Assembly (NCBI GenBank): GCA_949358305.1
Contig: OX442324.1
Span: 3,044,001-3,108,000 of the forward strand
DNA length: 64,000 bases
From: Strigamia acuminata
Taxonomy: Eukaryota > Arthropoda > Chilopoda > Geophilomorpha > Linotaeniidae
Direction of reading: 5' to 3'
Part shown: piece by piece, positions 23,301 through 35,054 of the stretch
Layout of the letters: the number at the start of each line of letters is the position of its first letter
Position numbering within the stretch: position 1 is the stretch's first letter
Position numbers and translations under genes: made by a program
Notes under the pieces: generated by a model
Told to the model about the DNA's origin: nothing
Database searches by the model: none
Seen by the model: the letters and a program-made list of their open reading frames with translations, nothing else

Positions 23301-26300
23301 GTTGAAACTTTTATTTGACGTTTTTCCCAAAATGCCACCTAAACCTAATATTTTTCTCTATAATAACCTTAAACTTTAAAAAGAAGAGTTTATTTCTTCG
23401 CCAACGAAATAATAAACTGTCGAATAAGTAATCATACAGTCGTGGTCATAAAAATTGTCCCAGTTCATCTTGAAGCTCACCTGTAGAGTAAGTGTTTCTG
23501 GCTGTATCCACTAGGTAGTGCAAAAACTCACTGATGTGTTGTGACAAATTGACATTTAAACGATGTCACTCAATCATCTTCACATCGTGGGTTTAGATGA
23601 ATGTGTGACATCATTTAAATGTCAATTTGTCACAACATATCTGTGGAGTTTTTGTACTACATTCTGCAGGTGAGCTTCAAGCTGAACTGAGACAATTTTC
23701 ATGACATCAGGAGTTCCCAAACTTTTTAGCATCGCGACCCATTTTTAAGCAAGGTGATCTTCCGCGCCCAGAATGATTAATTACAATATAAGAACTTAAA
23801 AAGTAAACACATTAGGTCATGCGACCAATACAATAAATAAAGAACAAATCATATATATTATCAGGTTAATTATTCACAAGATATTATTGATAGAATAAAT
23901 CCTTAACAAAAATATGTAATAGAACAAATGGCACTATTTTAGTGTTTATTTCACCAGTGAGACTCGCTGCTATACATCATTTAATCGTCGAAATTGTTTG
24001 ATTTGTCCTCTTCAGGTGATGCTTATGGAGGAGATGTGCTTCCGTACAATCGCACAGTTCCGAAAAACAAAACTGCTACTATGAGAGAACTGAATTCATG
24101 TGGTAAGAACAATTCACCTTTTTGTATTGCTGTGTATGTTTTGCAACTTCATTGACATCCGTCAATAAATGAGAACAAAATCTCAATTGTTTACAGGTAA
24201 ACAAAGGTATAATGAGAACAATCAAGTTTTAATCGATGACCAGTTGGTCAATAGACCTAGCATCAACAAATTTCCTTTATCCCTGTGATTAGTTTCAAGT
24301 GGCTTCACACTGTTGCCCAGCATATTTCAAGCTAATTAGAAAATTGAAACTTTGTTTATGCAAATCACTTGTCCATTTTACCAGGAAATTATAACAACGA
24401 TTGAGCAACCTTGAGACAAAAGCACAACTTGTATGACTTCCATAATTAATTCACTAATTGTATTTCATTACCTAATATCACAACATTGTAATTGTGGTCA
24501 TTCTTCGAAATCTGAACTGACCTTAAACTTCCTAATCTATTGATCGAGTTCTACCAACCACAGTCACGACCCAGGTGTCCAGCCATTGTAGCAAATCCCG
24601 AATGCAATAATTCCAGAGCATATCCGCAAGTGTAAACCAGGCTTTAAGGTGGAAACTCAAGGGAGCGGGTAAAATTTAAAAGCTTGCTTTTACTTGAAAA
24701 AGCGACTAAAAACTCGCCCGCTTGAGCAAACACAAGCATGCATTTTTATTCAAAGCTTTGTTTTGAAGCGAGCTTGTACTCAACCGCTCTGATGAAACTG
24801 AGTTTGATTTACCAGCTTAAAACTTGCTGGTGTTTGGGTCATGTGACTTTGATAGCCAATCAGAATCGTCAGGAAATTCTTGGAGGACATTTTGGCGGAA
24901 ACTTCTGGCTAGCTACCTAGCTAGCCTAAGTTTGCCAGTTAAGCTGGTAAGCCAAAGCGGGTGAAGTGAGCTTGTAAATGACTCCCTCTTTAAATTTGTA
25001 CTAGCAAGCTTTGGAATTTTACCCGTTCCATTGTGTTTCCACCTTTAAGCCTAGTACTCATACGCTTTCAGAGTCTAAATATTTTTACAGTCTTAATTTT
25101 TCAACAGCACCATTTCAAGCGGAATGTTTTATCCTCTTATTATTCAGAGTCTGATAAATTTGTGGTACTCATGAAATTGTCACCAGAAAGTTTCCGTACT
25201 CTTAAACTGTGTGAGTCATTGTTGCTTGTTTTGCAAATGGCTGGCAATGGCAATGAAGCTTTGTCTGACTTTTCTGACTTAAATAATTTTAAAATCAGTT
25301 TTGGTCTTTTTGCAATTAAAAAAGCATTTATTTTGTCTGAAATGCAGGCAAAAATATAATTCTACTAACCTTCAACAAACGATGTGTTCAATTGTAGTAG
25401 TTGGGTGTCTTTGTTTGCAACCGGCTGTGACCAGTTGCAAATTTTAGATCAAAAACAAGGGAATTCTGGGTAGACAAAATTTATTCAGAGTCTGAAACAA
25501 TTAAATTTTTTCCGTGCAGGGGCCGGAAACAATTCGTTTCCACTTGCAAGGGTGATTCAGAGTCTAAACAATATTTTTATGAGTACCATCCTTGGCAGGA
25601 AACTTAAGACTTTGATTCCTGTTACCATTCCAAGGACGGAATGGTGTTATGAGTACTAGGCTTAAGGAACAAGTTATATATGTTACACATTTATGAAACC
25701 TCTTCATAGAAGGCACTTGGTGCCTTTTCAAAAAACTCAGCCTTGTAATTGCATAGAGAATAGGTTTCTAAATTAGGTCCCGTGGTGCGACTTATCCAGG
25801 TTCCCCAATACTGAATTTGTTCCCGTCTCCCGACGTATCCAGATTTTCCGATATTAAATTTGTTCACATGGCCCTTCATACCCAGATTTCCCTGTACTAA
25901 ATTTGTTCCCAGTCCAGCCCTGCCTACAAACGTGATAATTGAGTGTCTGCAACTTCGGCTCAAAGTTAAAATTTTCTATTCTGTAATTCAACTGTAGTAT
26001 CTTGTGTTGATACACACACAAATTTTACATCTGTTGCCCACATCCTCAAATTGTTCTTCGATAATAACTCAGTTAATAATAACTACGAGTTAATAATAAC
26101 TGAGGTTAGAACATTCGTGCGAGGTTTATAAGGTGTCGAATTTCACCTAATTCCGTCGCATGCAAACCTCAAAACACGTGTTGTAATTTCAAATGAAAAC
26201 TCGTGCTTCTCCATCCATATATTAACAGCCAAAGGCCATCCGTGTCCCACTTTTGATTGGTTAATGAGGTAATGTTCACCACACTAAAGGGTTCTTCAAA

Positions 26301-29300
26301 AACCACTCAGAAATTCCAATCACAACTTGCAAAAATCGGTATTCAGGCTATTCAGCCACTCAAAGCACAGCTGCGTATGTAAACACTAATCAGTATTTCA
26401 TTTTATTCCAGAAACCAAACACATCTGGTGAATTGGCACCATTTGCACTCAATCAGGCGTGTTTTGGTTAATGTTTGTTTACTTTTTCTTTGTCTAGTTG
26501 TACCAAGATATCCACCACACTGTGTGTGTCATGCAAGATCAATTATCATTTGTCAACATGTGAACTTTAACTCAATCCCTGTCAACACTGAAATGGCTGA
26601 ATTCATGACAGCTTTGTAAGACGATAACCATTTAAAGCAAGAGCTAATTACTTTGGACATGGCTTGTTACGCTGCTCCAGAGCTTTGCTGCTTGGCATCC
26701 AAGATTTCAGGGGCAGTCCAGTCGCCATTGCCAATATTAATTGCTCAAAACTCATTTTTTGTATAACAAACTTTACTGTTTTTCTGACAGTTCTTTGATA
26801 AACAATTCGCTAAGTACTATTAATTCTGAAGATTTTAGTCTGTATGGAAAATTGCGAGTACTGTAAGTACTAATGGTAAAAAAAACATTTAACGGAAACT
26901 TGTAATCTTAGCGGGTTTAAGTGGGCGATACCTAACCTAAATGTAGCAATAGATCAGCGCTTCTTAACCAGTGGTGCACGAACCCCATGTAGATGCGAGA
27001 TAGGTTTTCTCGGGGTGCAAAGTCACTTCAGAAAAATGTTTAATATACAGAGTGGAAGAAAAGTCTGTTCCCTTCAAATATTTCCTGAGCAATTGCATCT
27101 AGGTCAACTTTGATAAAGCGATCGTATAGGAAGTTGGGTAAGAGCAATCCAATGATGTCATCAAATTTGACCTTGAAGGCCATTTTCAAGGTCATTTACT
27201 TGCTAACTTCTAAACCAATCAGATTAGAGAAAAAATTTCAATTACAAAGTTGTAGAGCACCATCAAATTAGTACTATCCAACTTATCTTAGTCACCTTAA
27301 GTTGTAGTTTAGAGCACCATTTGTAACCCCTAGTTCACGCCAACTTTGAAATATAGACAGCGCCACTGTTTTCCCATAGACTTGCATGTTAATTCGTTTT
27401 TCCAGTCTACAGCGTCATTAAAATAACTTTATTAATTATTATGACAAAAAAAAGTGCGCTTTATGATAGATGTTTTTTTTTAAGTTTAGGTTCCAGTTTC
27501 CGCCTATTTTCCGGTCACTTGAAATACATTTAGTCTTAAATTTATTGTATATTTTGTGTTTATTTGCATTTGTAAGTTGTTAACGATTTATTTTATTGTG
27601 AGTTTGTCAGTAACCACAGTATAGTAAAGGTTGCCAAGCTAAATATAATATGTAATGGAAAAGATTGCAAGTTTTGTGTTTCATCGGTTTCAAGTTGTCT
27701 GCTAAAGTGCTAAGTGTAGTTAAATATACCACGTTTTAATGGTCTTTGCTATTAACAGAAAGATTGGAAAGAATTTACATTTCCTTTCTCCTGGAACATT
27801 TTCAAATCTGACAAATTTGGAGAAATTGTAAGCAGCATTTTGTAATTATCCAACTTTCATTAATTTTTTCCTTTGTGTGTGTTTTTTTTTGGTTTTGTTT
27901 TCAAGACTTTTGTCTAACAACAAACTCCAGACATTGGAACGCGGTGCTTTTCAAGGATTGGATAATGTTCGAGAACTGTAAATTAAATTTTTTTTGTGCT
28001 TAATTAAATGAGTCCTACTCAATTAATTAATTAACTCTCTGCAGGGACCTGCAAAACAATCTTCTTCAAGACTTTGATTTCAATGTCTTTCTCGATTTAC
28101 CCAAGTTGCAGAGACTGTAAGTTCAATTAAACCCGATAACCAATTAAAAAAATATATTTTGTTTGTGAAAATAGGATTTTAAATGGGAATTTTTTTGAAT
28201 TGAGAGAAATGATGTTCCCACCATTGCCACATCTTAACTGGTTGTAAGTATACATATATATAATAAATAAATAAATAAAATTATTTTAGAAAGTGGATTT
28301 CCAATTATTAATTAATTACTTAAATCCCATTCTTTTATGTACTTTTCCATCAGCTTGTGGTTTCGAAATTGCAAACCATTTCCAAACCACAATTAGAGTA
28401 AAGGATTCAATTTTAACCTGACCTTCAGAATTGGAATAAATTTGCCTGATTAAACATCTCCACTTCTATAATTATATTAATTAAATACACTATCCAGCCT
28501 AGAATTGATTTTATTTTTCTTTAACAAACAAATAGAGATCTGAGTAATAATCAAATCAAGGAATTGAACCCATCAATGTTTGGTGAACTTGCATCTTTAA
28601 GCAGCTTGTAAGTATAAAGTGGAGCACTTAACTAAATCAATAGGAAAGCTTATATTGTTAGGTTTAGTGCCTTCACTTAAATAAACTCTCTTTCTTTCTT
28701 TTAACTACAGGATTATGCGACATAACCACATTTCATCCATTGCACCAAACACATTTATCAATTTAACTCTCTTGATTGACTTGTTAGTAACCCTAAAACA
28801 CCTTAGGTAATAATATTATTTTTTTTAATTATAATGTCTATTTACAGAGATATGGCTTACAATCAAGTGAAAAGCCTCCATCCAAACACCTTTAATGGAC
28901 TTGAAAGCCTATCCAAACTGTAAGTTGACATAATTTCAAAATTGGAACTGAAAACTACTGTTGGCTTAACTTAGGGCATGTCTTAACCATACAACCATTC
29001 ATGTGGAAGTAGATCTGTGTCCCCACAAGGTTTAAAAATATATTTTACAATGTATATATACAGGGTGTCCACAAAGTCTTTAGACAATTTGAAATTTTTT
29101 TTACACGCTAACATTAGGTGGTAACAAAATAATTTTTTTTTGTGTATTAAGATATAAAAGTAATTAATAAAGGAAAATGGCTGATCCGTAAGAAACAACA
29201 ATTCACAAAGTTCTCCATAAGAATCTGACATGTGAGGTGGCCCGATTCCCTGGCCTCCTCGTTCCCCAGACATAACACCCCTGGACTACTTCTTGTGGAA

Positions 29301-32300
29301 TTATACGAAAGATATCGTGTACCATACCAAAGTAAGGGATATAAATGACCTTAGTAAAGAATAACTGCCACCATTGGAACCATCAATGAAGCTATGTTAT
29401 ACTCTGGTCGAGTATAAGAGTGCGCTATTTTCTATTGGCCTAGCCTTTTCACTAGTGTAGTGATCCCAAAAAATAGATCAAAATACATGTTGAGTGCTTT
29501 CCAGACAATGCAACCGATAAGAAAATTCAAAAACTGCTTGCTTTCCTGACAAAGCAACCAATAAACTCAACAGTCTGAACAAACGTATATTTAGAAATAA
29601 AACCAGCACAAAACAATATTTTATGATTTTAAAAAACATTTTATTATAGAAAAGAAATAAACTTACATCATTTCAATCATTAAAATAATCATACAAATTA
29701 AAAATAGAACAAGACTACTTTTCCTGGTGGAAGTACACAGTCCACAGTCCACAGTCCACAGTTAGGAGTAATCAAGCTGGGCCATAGGAAATAGCGCACT
29801 CTTATACTCGGCCAAAGTATAGTTGTGTACAAGTTTCAAAAGTATCTGATTTTTTAATGAGTTTTTCAAATTGTCTAGACACTTTATGAACACCCTGCAC
29901 ATTGTAAATATACTAGTAGCTGTATTGGGAATGCATTATTATTTGCAAACCAATAGCATGCTAAAATGTATTACAAAAAGCATTCTCGCGAAACCCAATG
30001 TATTTTTCAACCATATGGGTAAGTGGAGTTTAGACATGCTATCCTTTTTCTGATGCCCCATTATATGTTAAGAGCTGGGGTGATGATATTCAAATTGAAA
30101 ACAATTCAGCATTATAGATTACAATCCACTGACCAGTCTCCCTCACGACATATTTTTACCTCTGTGCACGAATCTACGATCGCTGAACCTCGAAGGAATA
30201 GATATCAACAACATAAACATTACTTTGTTTTCGTCGCTCAAATTGGAATTTATGTAAGCCGAGAGAAGAAAGCGTTTGTTTCTTGTTTTCTTCTTAAATT
30301 TCCTTGAATGACGACATCATTTCCAGTTATTTCAAGAAGTTCCATTACTGCAGTTATGCACCACATGTCCGAATCTGCACCCCTAAAACTGATGGTGTAT
30401 CATCACTCGACAATCTTCTGGGCCGTCCAATTCTCAGACTCAGTGTATGGCTGGTTGGTGCATTTACATGTTTGGGCAACACGGTTGTCCTCTGGGGTCG
30501 CATGATCAGCAGAGAAGAAAACAAAATTCTTTCACTTTTCATCAGAAATTTAGCCGGTACGTATACTCGCATTGTAAAAGGCTTCAGACAAACTTGGCAC
30601 CACGACAGAGATCTGCATTGGCGTAAAATCCTTACCCGTTACCCGTCCATTACCCGTCTCCAAAAAAATTCTCTACCCTACCCTACCCGTACCCGTTCCT
30701 GAACGCGATCACGTGTGCCAGAGATGTGCATTGGCGTAAAAACCGTACCCGTTACGGGTACGGGTACCCAATGCAGATCTCTGCACCACGTCCTGAAGAT
30801 GTATTGCAATGTGTTTGCAAATGATAATTCATTATGTAAAATGTGTTATGAAATGCATTCCCAATACTATTTAACGTACAGATAATATACTTAAAGGTGG
30901 AAACGCAAGGGAGCGGGTAAAATTTAAAAGCTTGCTTTTACTTGAAAAAGCGGCTAAAAACTCGCCCGCTTGAGCAAACACAAGCTTGCGTTTTTATTCA
31001 AAGCTTTGTTTTGAAGCGAGCTTGTACTCACCCGCTCCGATCAAACTGAGTTTGAGTTACCAGCTTCAAGCTTGCTGGTGTTTGGGTCATGTGACTTTGA
31101 CAGCCAATCAGAATCGTGAAAAAATTCTTGGAGGAGATTTTGGCGGGAATTTCTGGCTAGCTACCTAGCTAGCTTAAGTTTGCCAGTTAAGCTGATAAGC
31201 CAAAGCGGTGAAGTTATACTCTTTCCAAACTCAAAAGACCCCCCCCCCCCCCCCTGGAAGCTTGGCTCCCATTGGCCGAGCCATTTCACTTGTGTAGTGA
31301 TACATAAAAAAAACTCAAAACACCAGACTCAATACAAAATTCAAATAACATGTGCTTTCTAGACAAAGCGAGCACTAAAATGAAAAGAAATTCGTTTTAA
31401 TTAAAAACACCATAAAACTTTATTTCAAAGATGGAAAACATGTTTTATTACACAATAACATTAAATGTACACCATTTCAATCATTATTATTCTGGAAAAG
31501 ACTAAAAATCATAGGGAACTACTTTTCCTCGTAGCAGTAGTTCAACTGCAGTTCTGAGTAATCAGACTTGGCCAATGGGAGCCAAGCTTCCAGGGGGGCC
31601 TTTTGAGTGTGGAAAGAGTATAGCTTGTAAATGAATCCCTCTTTAAACTTGTACGAGCATGCTTTGGAATTTTACCCGCTCCCTTGAGTTTCCACCTTAA
31701 TTCCGCAAAATGCTGTAATCCTATTGAAAGGTGCCCAGTTTGTCTTCGGAAAGTACTTTCCACTTTCCATTTGTTGTCCCATTCTAATTCAGACTTAATT
31801 TTGAAATCATTCCCTCGATTTCAAAAGGTTTGTCAATAATTTCTCGTTGATAGCTGCCGATTTCATGATGGGTGTTTATCTCTTCATCATTGGCACCCAC
31901 GACTTGATGTACAGGGACCAATACATTCGCAATTCTTACAACTGGATGTCAAGTTGGCGTTGTACCTTCACCGGGGCTTTGGCAATGACCTCTACTGAAG
32001 CTTCCGTCTTGATTTTGTGCTATATGTCAGTGGAGAGATTTGTGTGCATTGTATGTCCGTTTGGAAATCAGAATCTTGGCATCAAAAGTGCATTTTACAG
32101 TTTGGCCGCCATTTGGACTGTTGGAATAATTCTGGCTTTTATTCCTGTGCTGCAATGGCATGATCATCAGAAGAATACTTTTTATGGAACTAACGGTAAG
32201 TCATATACTTGTCGATGTTGATTATAAATGATTTGACTATCAATAATTAATATTTTGCAACAGGCATGTGTTTTCCATTGCATATTGACGATCCATTTCT

Positions 32301-34718
32301 TCTGGGCTGGGAATACTCCGCCTTTATCTTTTTGGGTCTCAACGGAGTGGGAGTTCTCGTTATATCCACCGTTTACACAGCCATGTTCATCAGCATCAAA
32401 CGGACACGTCAAAATACTCCTCTGGCCATCATAGATACAGAATTTGCCTTCAGATTCTTCTGCATTGTCTTCACAGATTGCATATGCTGGATTCCAATCA
32501 TTGTCATAAAGATTGCTGCACTGTACAGTGCCGACATATCAGGTAAATGACAACAAATGGTAGTGTATACTTTTCAATTATACTCTTGTTCGACTCAAGA
32601 GTATACCCTTCTCCCATTGGCCGAGCCGCATTACTCCTAACTCCAGTCTGTATTACCATAGAGTAAAGAATCTATGGTATTACTACCACTAGGAGAAGTA
32701 GTTCTTATTTTTATTATGATTATTACTACATTTTTGGATCACTACACCATCGGCCAATGGGAGAAGGGTATACTTTTGAGTCGAACAAGAGTATAGTACT
32801 AAACAAAATGTATGACAATACAGTGCGAGTCAGAAAAATGTATACACACTTTCTATGGAAGTGTGTACTGGGGTACAACGTTGTCCTAACTCCTATTGGT
32901 TGAGTGGTCTCACTGGTGTAGTGGCACAAAAAAGTAGCCCATACATAACACCGGAATTGTAATCTAACTAGGCAAAACAACCAATAAAAAACTAAACCTT
33001 TGTTTACCTGCCAAAAGAAACCAACAAACTATGCTAACGTTGTTTGATTGATTAAAAGAGGAAAAAGCAGATTTAGTAAATTAAATAAACATTTTATTAC
33101 CAATTAAATAAAATCCATCATTCTAATTACTTTTTACATTCATTGAAAATAAACAGAACTACTTTTCCGCGTAGTAGAGCACAGTCCACAGTTAGGCGTA
33201 ATCCGGCTCAACCAATAGGAGTTTGGACAACATTGTATCAGTTTGGAGTATAAATACACTCGTGCTAAAAAAAATTATCGATAATTTTGCTCTTGGGATA
33301 TAACTTATGATAATATGCCTCTAGGGTATTATAGTGGTAATTATATCAATGCTGGGAGGATAATTACTGCTGTAATAACCACTTGGGGTGTGATCTAGTT
33401 CAATAACATTGTGCTGTGACCATTAATCGTTGGTAATTTGTGTTAATCACTCAAATGCTTGTCAGCTTGGGCAGCCGGGATTTGTCGATCAACAGCACAG
33501 TTATTGAACTAATGTACTTTCTGACTTATTTCAAATTTACCCTTTTGTCTCTTTTTACTAGCTGATTTTTATGCTTGGGTTGTGGTTTTCATTCTTCCGA
33601 TCAACAGCGCATTAAACCCAATTCTCTATACCTTCACAACATCGAAATTCAGAAACAGGATCAAAAATTTCTGCTGGACACATCCAAAATTAAAATGGAT
33701 TGGACATGTCCAGAGGAAAGATTCAGGTATAACTAGGTTAAATGAATAATTACTATTGTACTTCTTCGATTTTAAGACGCTTTCGATTGTAAGACATACC
33801 CCATTTTAAAAGAATCGAAGAAATACGGTAACTGTAATTACCGTATTACCCTGTTTTGGAGGGCATGCCCTAAAATTGTGAGTCCGACCAGGGTGCTGAA
33901 TAATTCGAATTATCTGGCAGTGCCAGATAAAATGAGCCCCAATTTTCCGGCAGGAATTCGACTTTTCTGGCAATGCATAAAAAGATGGTTCACGAGTTTG
34001 ATAGTTTTTTTTTCGATTTTCGGGCTAAAAACATCGATTTTTGAGCTAAAACATCCACTTTAGGCTAAAACATCCACTTTAGGCTAAAACATCCATTTTT
34101 AGGCTAAAAACATCCATTTTTAGGCTAAAAACATCCATTTTTAGGCTAAAAACATCCATTTTTAGGCTAAAAACATCCATTTTTAGGCTAAAAACATCCA
34201 TTTTTAGGCTAAAAACATCCATTTTTGGGCTAAAAACATCCATTTTTAGGCTAAAAACATCCATTTTTAGGCTAAAAACATTCATTTTTAGGCTAAAAAC
34301 ATCCATTTTTAGGCTAAAAACATCCATTTTTAGGACATGATCTCCAAAGCGGGGTATAATATGGTATCTAAAGCGAGATCGCATATAACTAGGCATATCT
34401 GTATGTGGTTTATCTAAAAATCAGATCTACCTCGATTATAAATTTTTGTTATTAAAAAAAAGTGAAAGGGAGGTGGATATCAACATGAAACAAACATCAA
34501 CAAACTATAAATAATCAATTTAATCACTTTCAGCTGATACTGATTCAACATCATCATCAAAAAGAAGTCACCACAAAAGTGGCAGTTTGGATGTCGGAAA
34601 AGAAACTGCTCTTCCATATCCTTACAACTGTCCAGCCATTACTGATGTGGTCAATGGTAATACTAAACATTCTTACAAATCGAAATTTTATCTGGGAAGT
34701 ATTGAAACTTGCATTTAA
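20386..34718 (+). CDS. Relaxin-receptor-type LGR (LDLa + LRR + 7TM), complete, 743 aa, 17 exons
   Basis: Exons 20386-20446, 22465-22587, 24016-24102, 26498-26615, 27759-27827, 27906-27977, 28045-28116, 28175-28243, 28536-28607, 28711-28782, 28848-28919, 30110-30253, 30327-30556, 31854-32195, 32264-32542, 33562-33726 and 34534-34718 total 2232 nt in phase. Order: signal peptide (FLRYFIFLLIRHVQG); one LDLa module (CPEGEFSCGQFPQC ... CDGQKDCDNGADEVNC); LRR N-cap (YPPHCVCHARSIIIC); leucine-rich repeats, mostly one per 69-72 nt exon; hinge; then the LGR start of the 7TM part (FKKFHYCSYAPHVR), ERF at the DRY position (SVERFVCI) and NPILY in TM7. This is the RXFP1/2 and insect Lgr3/Lgr4 plan. Known ligands of the family are relaxin or insulin-like peptides signalling through Gs. 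Which insect subtype is not decided. Confidence 0.9.
21462..21650 (-). other. Unassigned possible exon inside receptor intron 1
   Basis: After a candidate acceptor (CTATTTCAAG, minus strand) an open frame reads EIERDETTLNPQMQMRKRYF ... ending ELETLEIRKTMG and a stop. The composition is protein-like and GC is higher than in the surrounding intron. A faint resemblance to the N-terminal part of GINS subunit PSF1 (KRYFIAYFYERA, PKIKAEL) is not enough for a call. No partner exons found. Confidence 0.3.
22658..23152. mobile_element. Short inverted-repeat element (ACACTAGTTGCATTCGAAAA ends)
   Basis: ACACTAGTTGCATTCGAAAA near 22658 is the inverted counterpart of TTTTGAATGCAGCTAGTGTT near 23132-23151. 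The same end word occurs at about 146-163 and about 45400-45417, so it is a dispersed family. No coding capacity. Confidence 0.55.
23437..23710. mobile_element. Palindromic Tc1/mariner-like MITE
   Basis: The left end CAGTCGTGGTCATAAAAATT, preceded by TA, and the right end GACAATTTTCATGACATCAG are inverted repeats. Most of the 270 bp folds back (TGTTGTGACAAATTGACATT pairs with AATGTCAATTTGTCACAACA). It lies in receptor intron 2. Confidence 0.7.
24644..25048. mobile_element. TTAA-flanked MITE, family T1 copy 1
   Basis: Inverted ends AGGTGGAAAC...GGGAGCGGGTAAAATT and AATTTTACCCG...GTTTCCACCT are bounded by TTAA on both sides. TTAA target use is typical of piggyBac-type transposition. It is closely similar to the uninterrupted parts of 30892-31699. 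Its right TTAA is also the left TTAA of the next element. Confidence 0.75.
25045..25665. mobile_element. Second TTAA-flanked MITE, abutting the first
   Basis: Left end TTAAGCCTAGTACTCATA and right end TATGAGTACTAGGCTTAA are perfect inverted repeats including TTAA. The interior has a further inverted pair (TTCAGAGTCTAAA). It begins in the same TTAA that ends the preceding element, so one element inserted at the other's duplicated target site. Confidence 0.72.
26953..27440. mobile_element. hAT-like fragment joined to a mariner-like fragment
   Basis: GCGCTTCTTAACCAGTGG at 26953 onward matches the left part of the 4597 element up to AATGTTTAATATA. There the sequence switches to CAGAGTGGAAGAAAAGTCTG, a different mobile-element-like sequence ending within the receptor intron. 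The 3' boundary is not defined. Confidence 0.45.
29061..29897. mobile_element. Dead mariner element with nested MITE
   Basis: Ends CAGGGTGTCCACAAAGTCTT and GTCTAGACACTTTATGAACACCCTG (split here for length as GTCTAGACACTTTATG + AACACCCTG) are inverted repeats, the first preceded by TA. At about 29235-29340 a plus frame reads GGPIPWPPRSPDITPLDYFL, the conserved C-terminal part of mariner transposases including the third catalytic residue region. Most of the transposase is missing. A 420-bp MITE is inserted at TA at 29400-29819. Confidence 0.78.
29400..29819. mobile_element. TA-flanked MITE, family M, copy 1 (420 bp)
   Basis: Flanked by TA (29398-29399 and 29820-29821). The outer ends are TACTCTGGTCGAGTATAAGA and its near-inverse. 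Inside is a shared core: TATTGGCCTAGCC, ACTAGTGTAGTGATCC and, near the right end, CAGTCCACAGTTAGGAGTAA. It is inserted in the mariner element. Confidence 0.78.
30606..30783. mobile_element. hAT MITE with perfect 16-bp ends
   Basis: The ends CAGAGATCTGCATTGG and CCAATGCAGATCTCTG are perfect inverted repeats. The 8-bp flanks CACCACGA (30598-30605) and CACCACGT (30784-30791) differ at one base. The interior is made of CCCGTTACCCG-type short repeats. It lies in a receptor intron between the TM1 and TM2 exons. Confidence 0.85.
30892..31699. mobile_element. TTAA-flanked MITE, family T1 copy 2, interrupted
   Basis: Starts TTAA AGGTGGAAACGCAAGGGA and ends CCCTTGAGTTTCCACC TTAA. It matches 24644-25048 over its length except for a 404-bp insertion at 31217-31620. 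Comparison with copy 1 gives the pre-insertion site: GAAGTGAGCTTG in copy 1 against GAAGT-TA-[insert]-TA-GCTTG here. Confidence 0.8.
31217..31620. mobile_element. TA-flanked MITE, family M, copy 2 (404 bp)
   Basis: Ends TACTCTTTCCAAACTCAAAA and TTTTGAGTGTGGAAAGAGTA, flanked by TA on both sides. Core: CTCCCATTGGCCGAGCC, ACTTGTGTAGTGATAC and GAGTAATCAGACTTGGCC. The left arm holds a run of 16 C, the right arm only six G. Nested inside the T1 copy 2 element. Confidence 0.85.
32581..32793. mobile_element. TA-flanked MITE, family M, copy 3 (213 bp)
   Basis: Ends TACTCTTGTTCGACTCAAGA and the near-inverse, flanked by TA (32579-32580, 32794-32795). Core CTCCCATTGGCCGAGCC is at both sides. It is shorter than the other copies because the interior is reduced. 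Confidence 0.82.
32866..33250. mobile_element. Family M MITE, copy 4 (about 385 bp)
   Basis: The left end TACTGGGGTACAACGTTGTC pairs with the right end GACAACATTGTATCAGTTTG. The core has AACTCCTATTGGTTGAG, CACTGGTGTAGTGGCAC and CAGTCCACAGTTAGGCGTAA. TA follows on the right; the left flank is TG, so the duplication has decayed or the border is off by a base or two. Confidence 0.7.
33398..33516. repeat. Short inverted repeat pair
   Basis: TAGTTCAATAACATTGTGCT and AGCACAGTTATTGAACTA form imperfect inverted ends about 120 bp apart, possibly a very small MITE. In the intron before the TM7 exon. Confidence 0.45.
34040..34335 (+). repeat. 21-bp tandem array in receptor intron
   Basis: About 14 copies of GGCTAAAAACATCCATTTTTA with few differences. 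It is open on the minus strand (LKMDVFS heptads), which is a by-product of a period divisible by three. Confidence 0.92.
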
Positions 34719-34784
34719 AAAAAAACAAATCTACAAAATCTTCTCCATCTTAACTATACCAAAATGTTTTATTTTGTATCTTTT

Positions 34785-34845
34785 ATATATATATATATAT
34801 TAATTATTACATATACATATATATATATATTATATATATATATTC
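34785..34845. repeat. AT dinucleotide microsatellite
   Basis: Long (AT)n / (TATACATA)n run just after the receptor stop codon, in its 3' UTR or flank. Confidence 0.85.
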
Positions 34846-35054
34846 TCAATGATCCCATATCAACATTCCATCCAGAATAATCAAATTGTAATATTTATGT
34901 CGTCAAAATCGCTTTTTTTAAATCAAATTTTCTTTCAAATCTCACCCTAAATATCGATATTTGTACGACTATACGATCCAAAAAACGAATTTTGTACCCG
35001 CCATTTTTTCCAAGCGGATAAACTTCGCATTACCCCATTTTTTTTTACCATTAA

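Noticed and set aside
30304-30702. Single ORF of 132 residues as a complete protein
   Set aside because: It is the TM1 exon of the receptor read through its donor into a hAT element.
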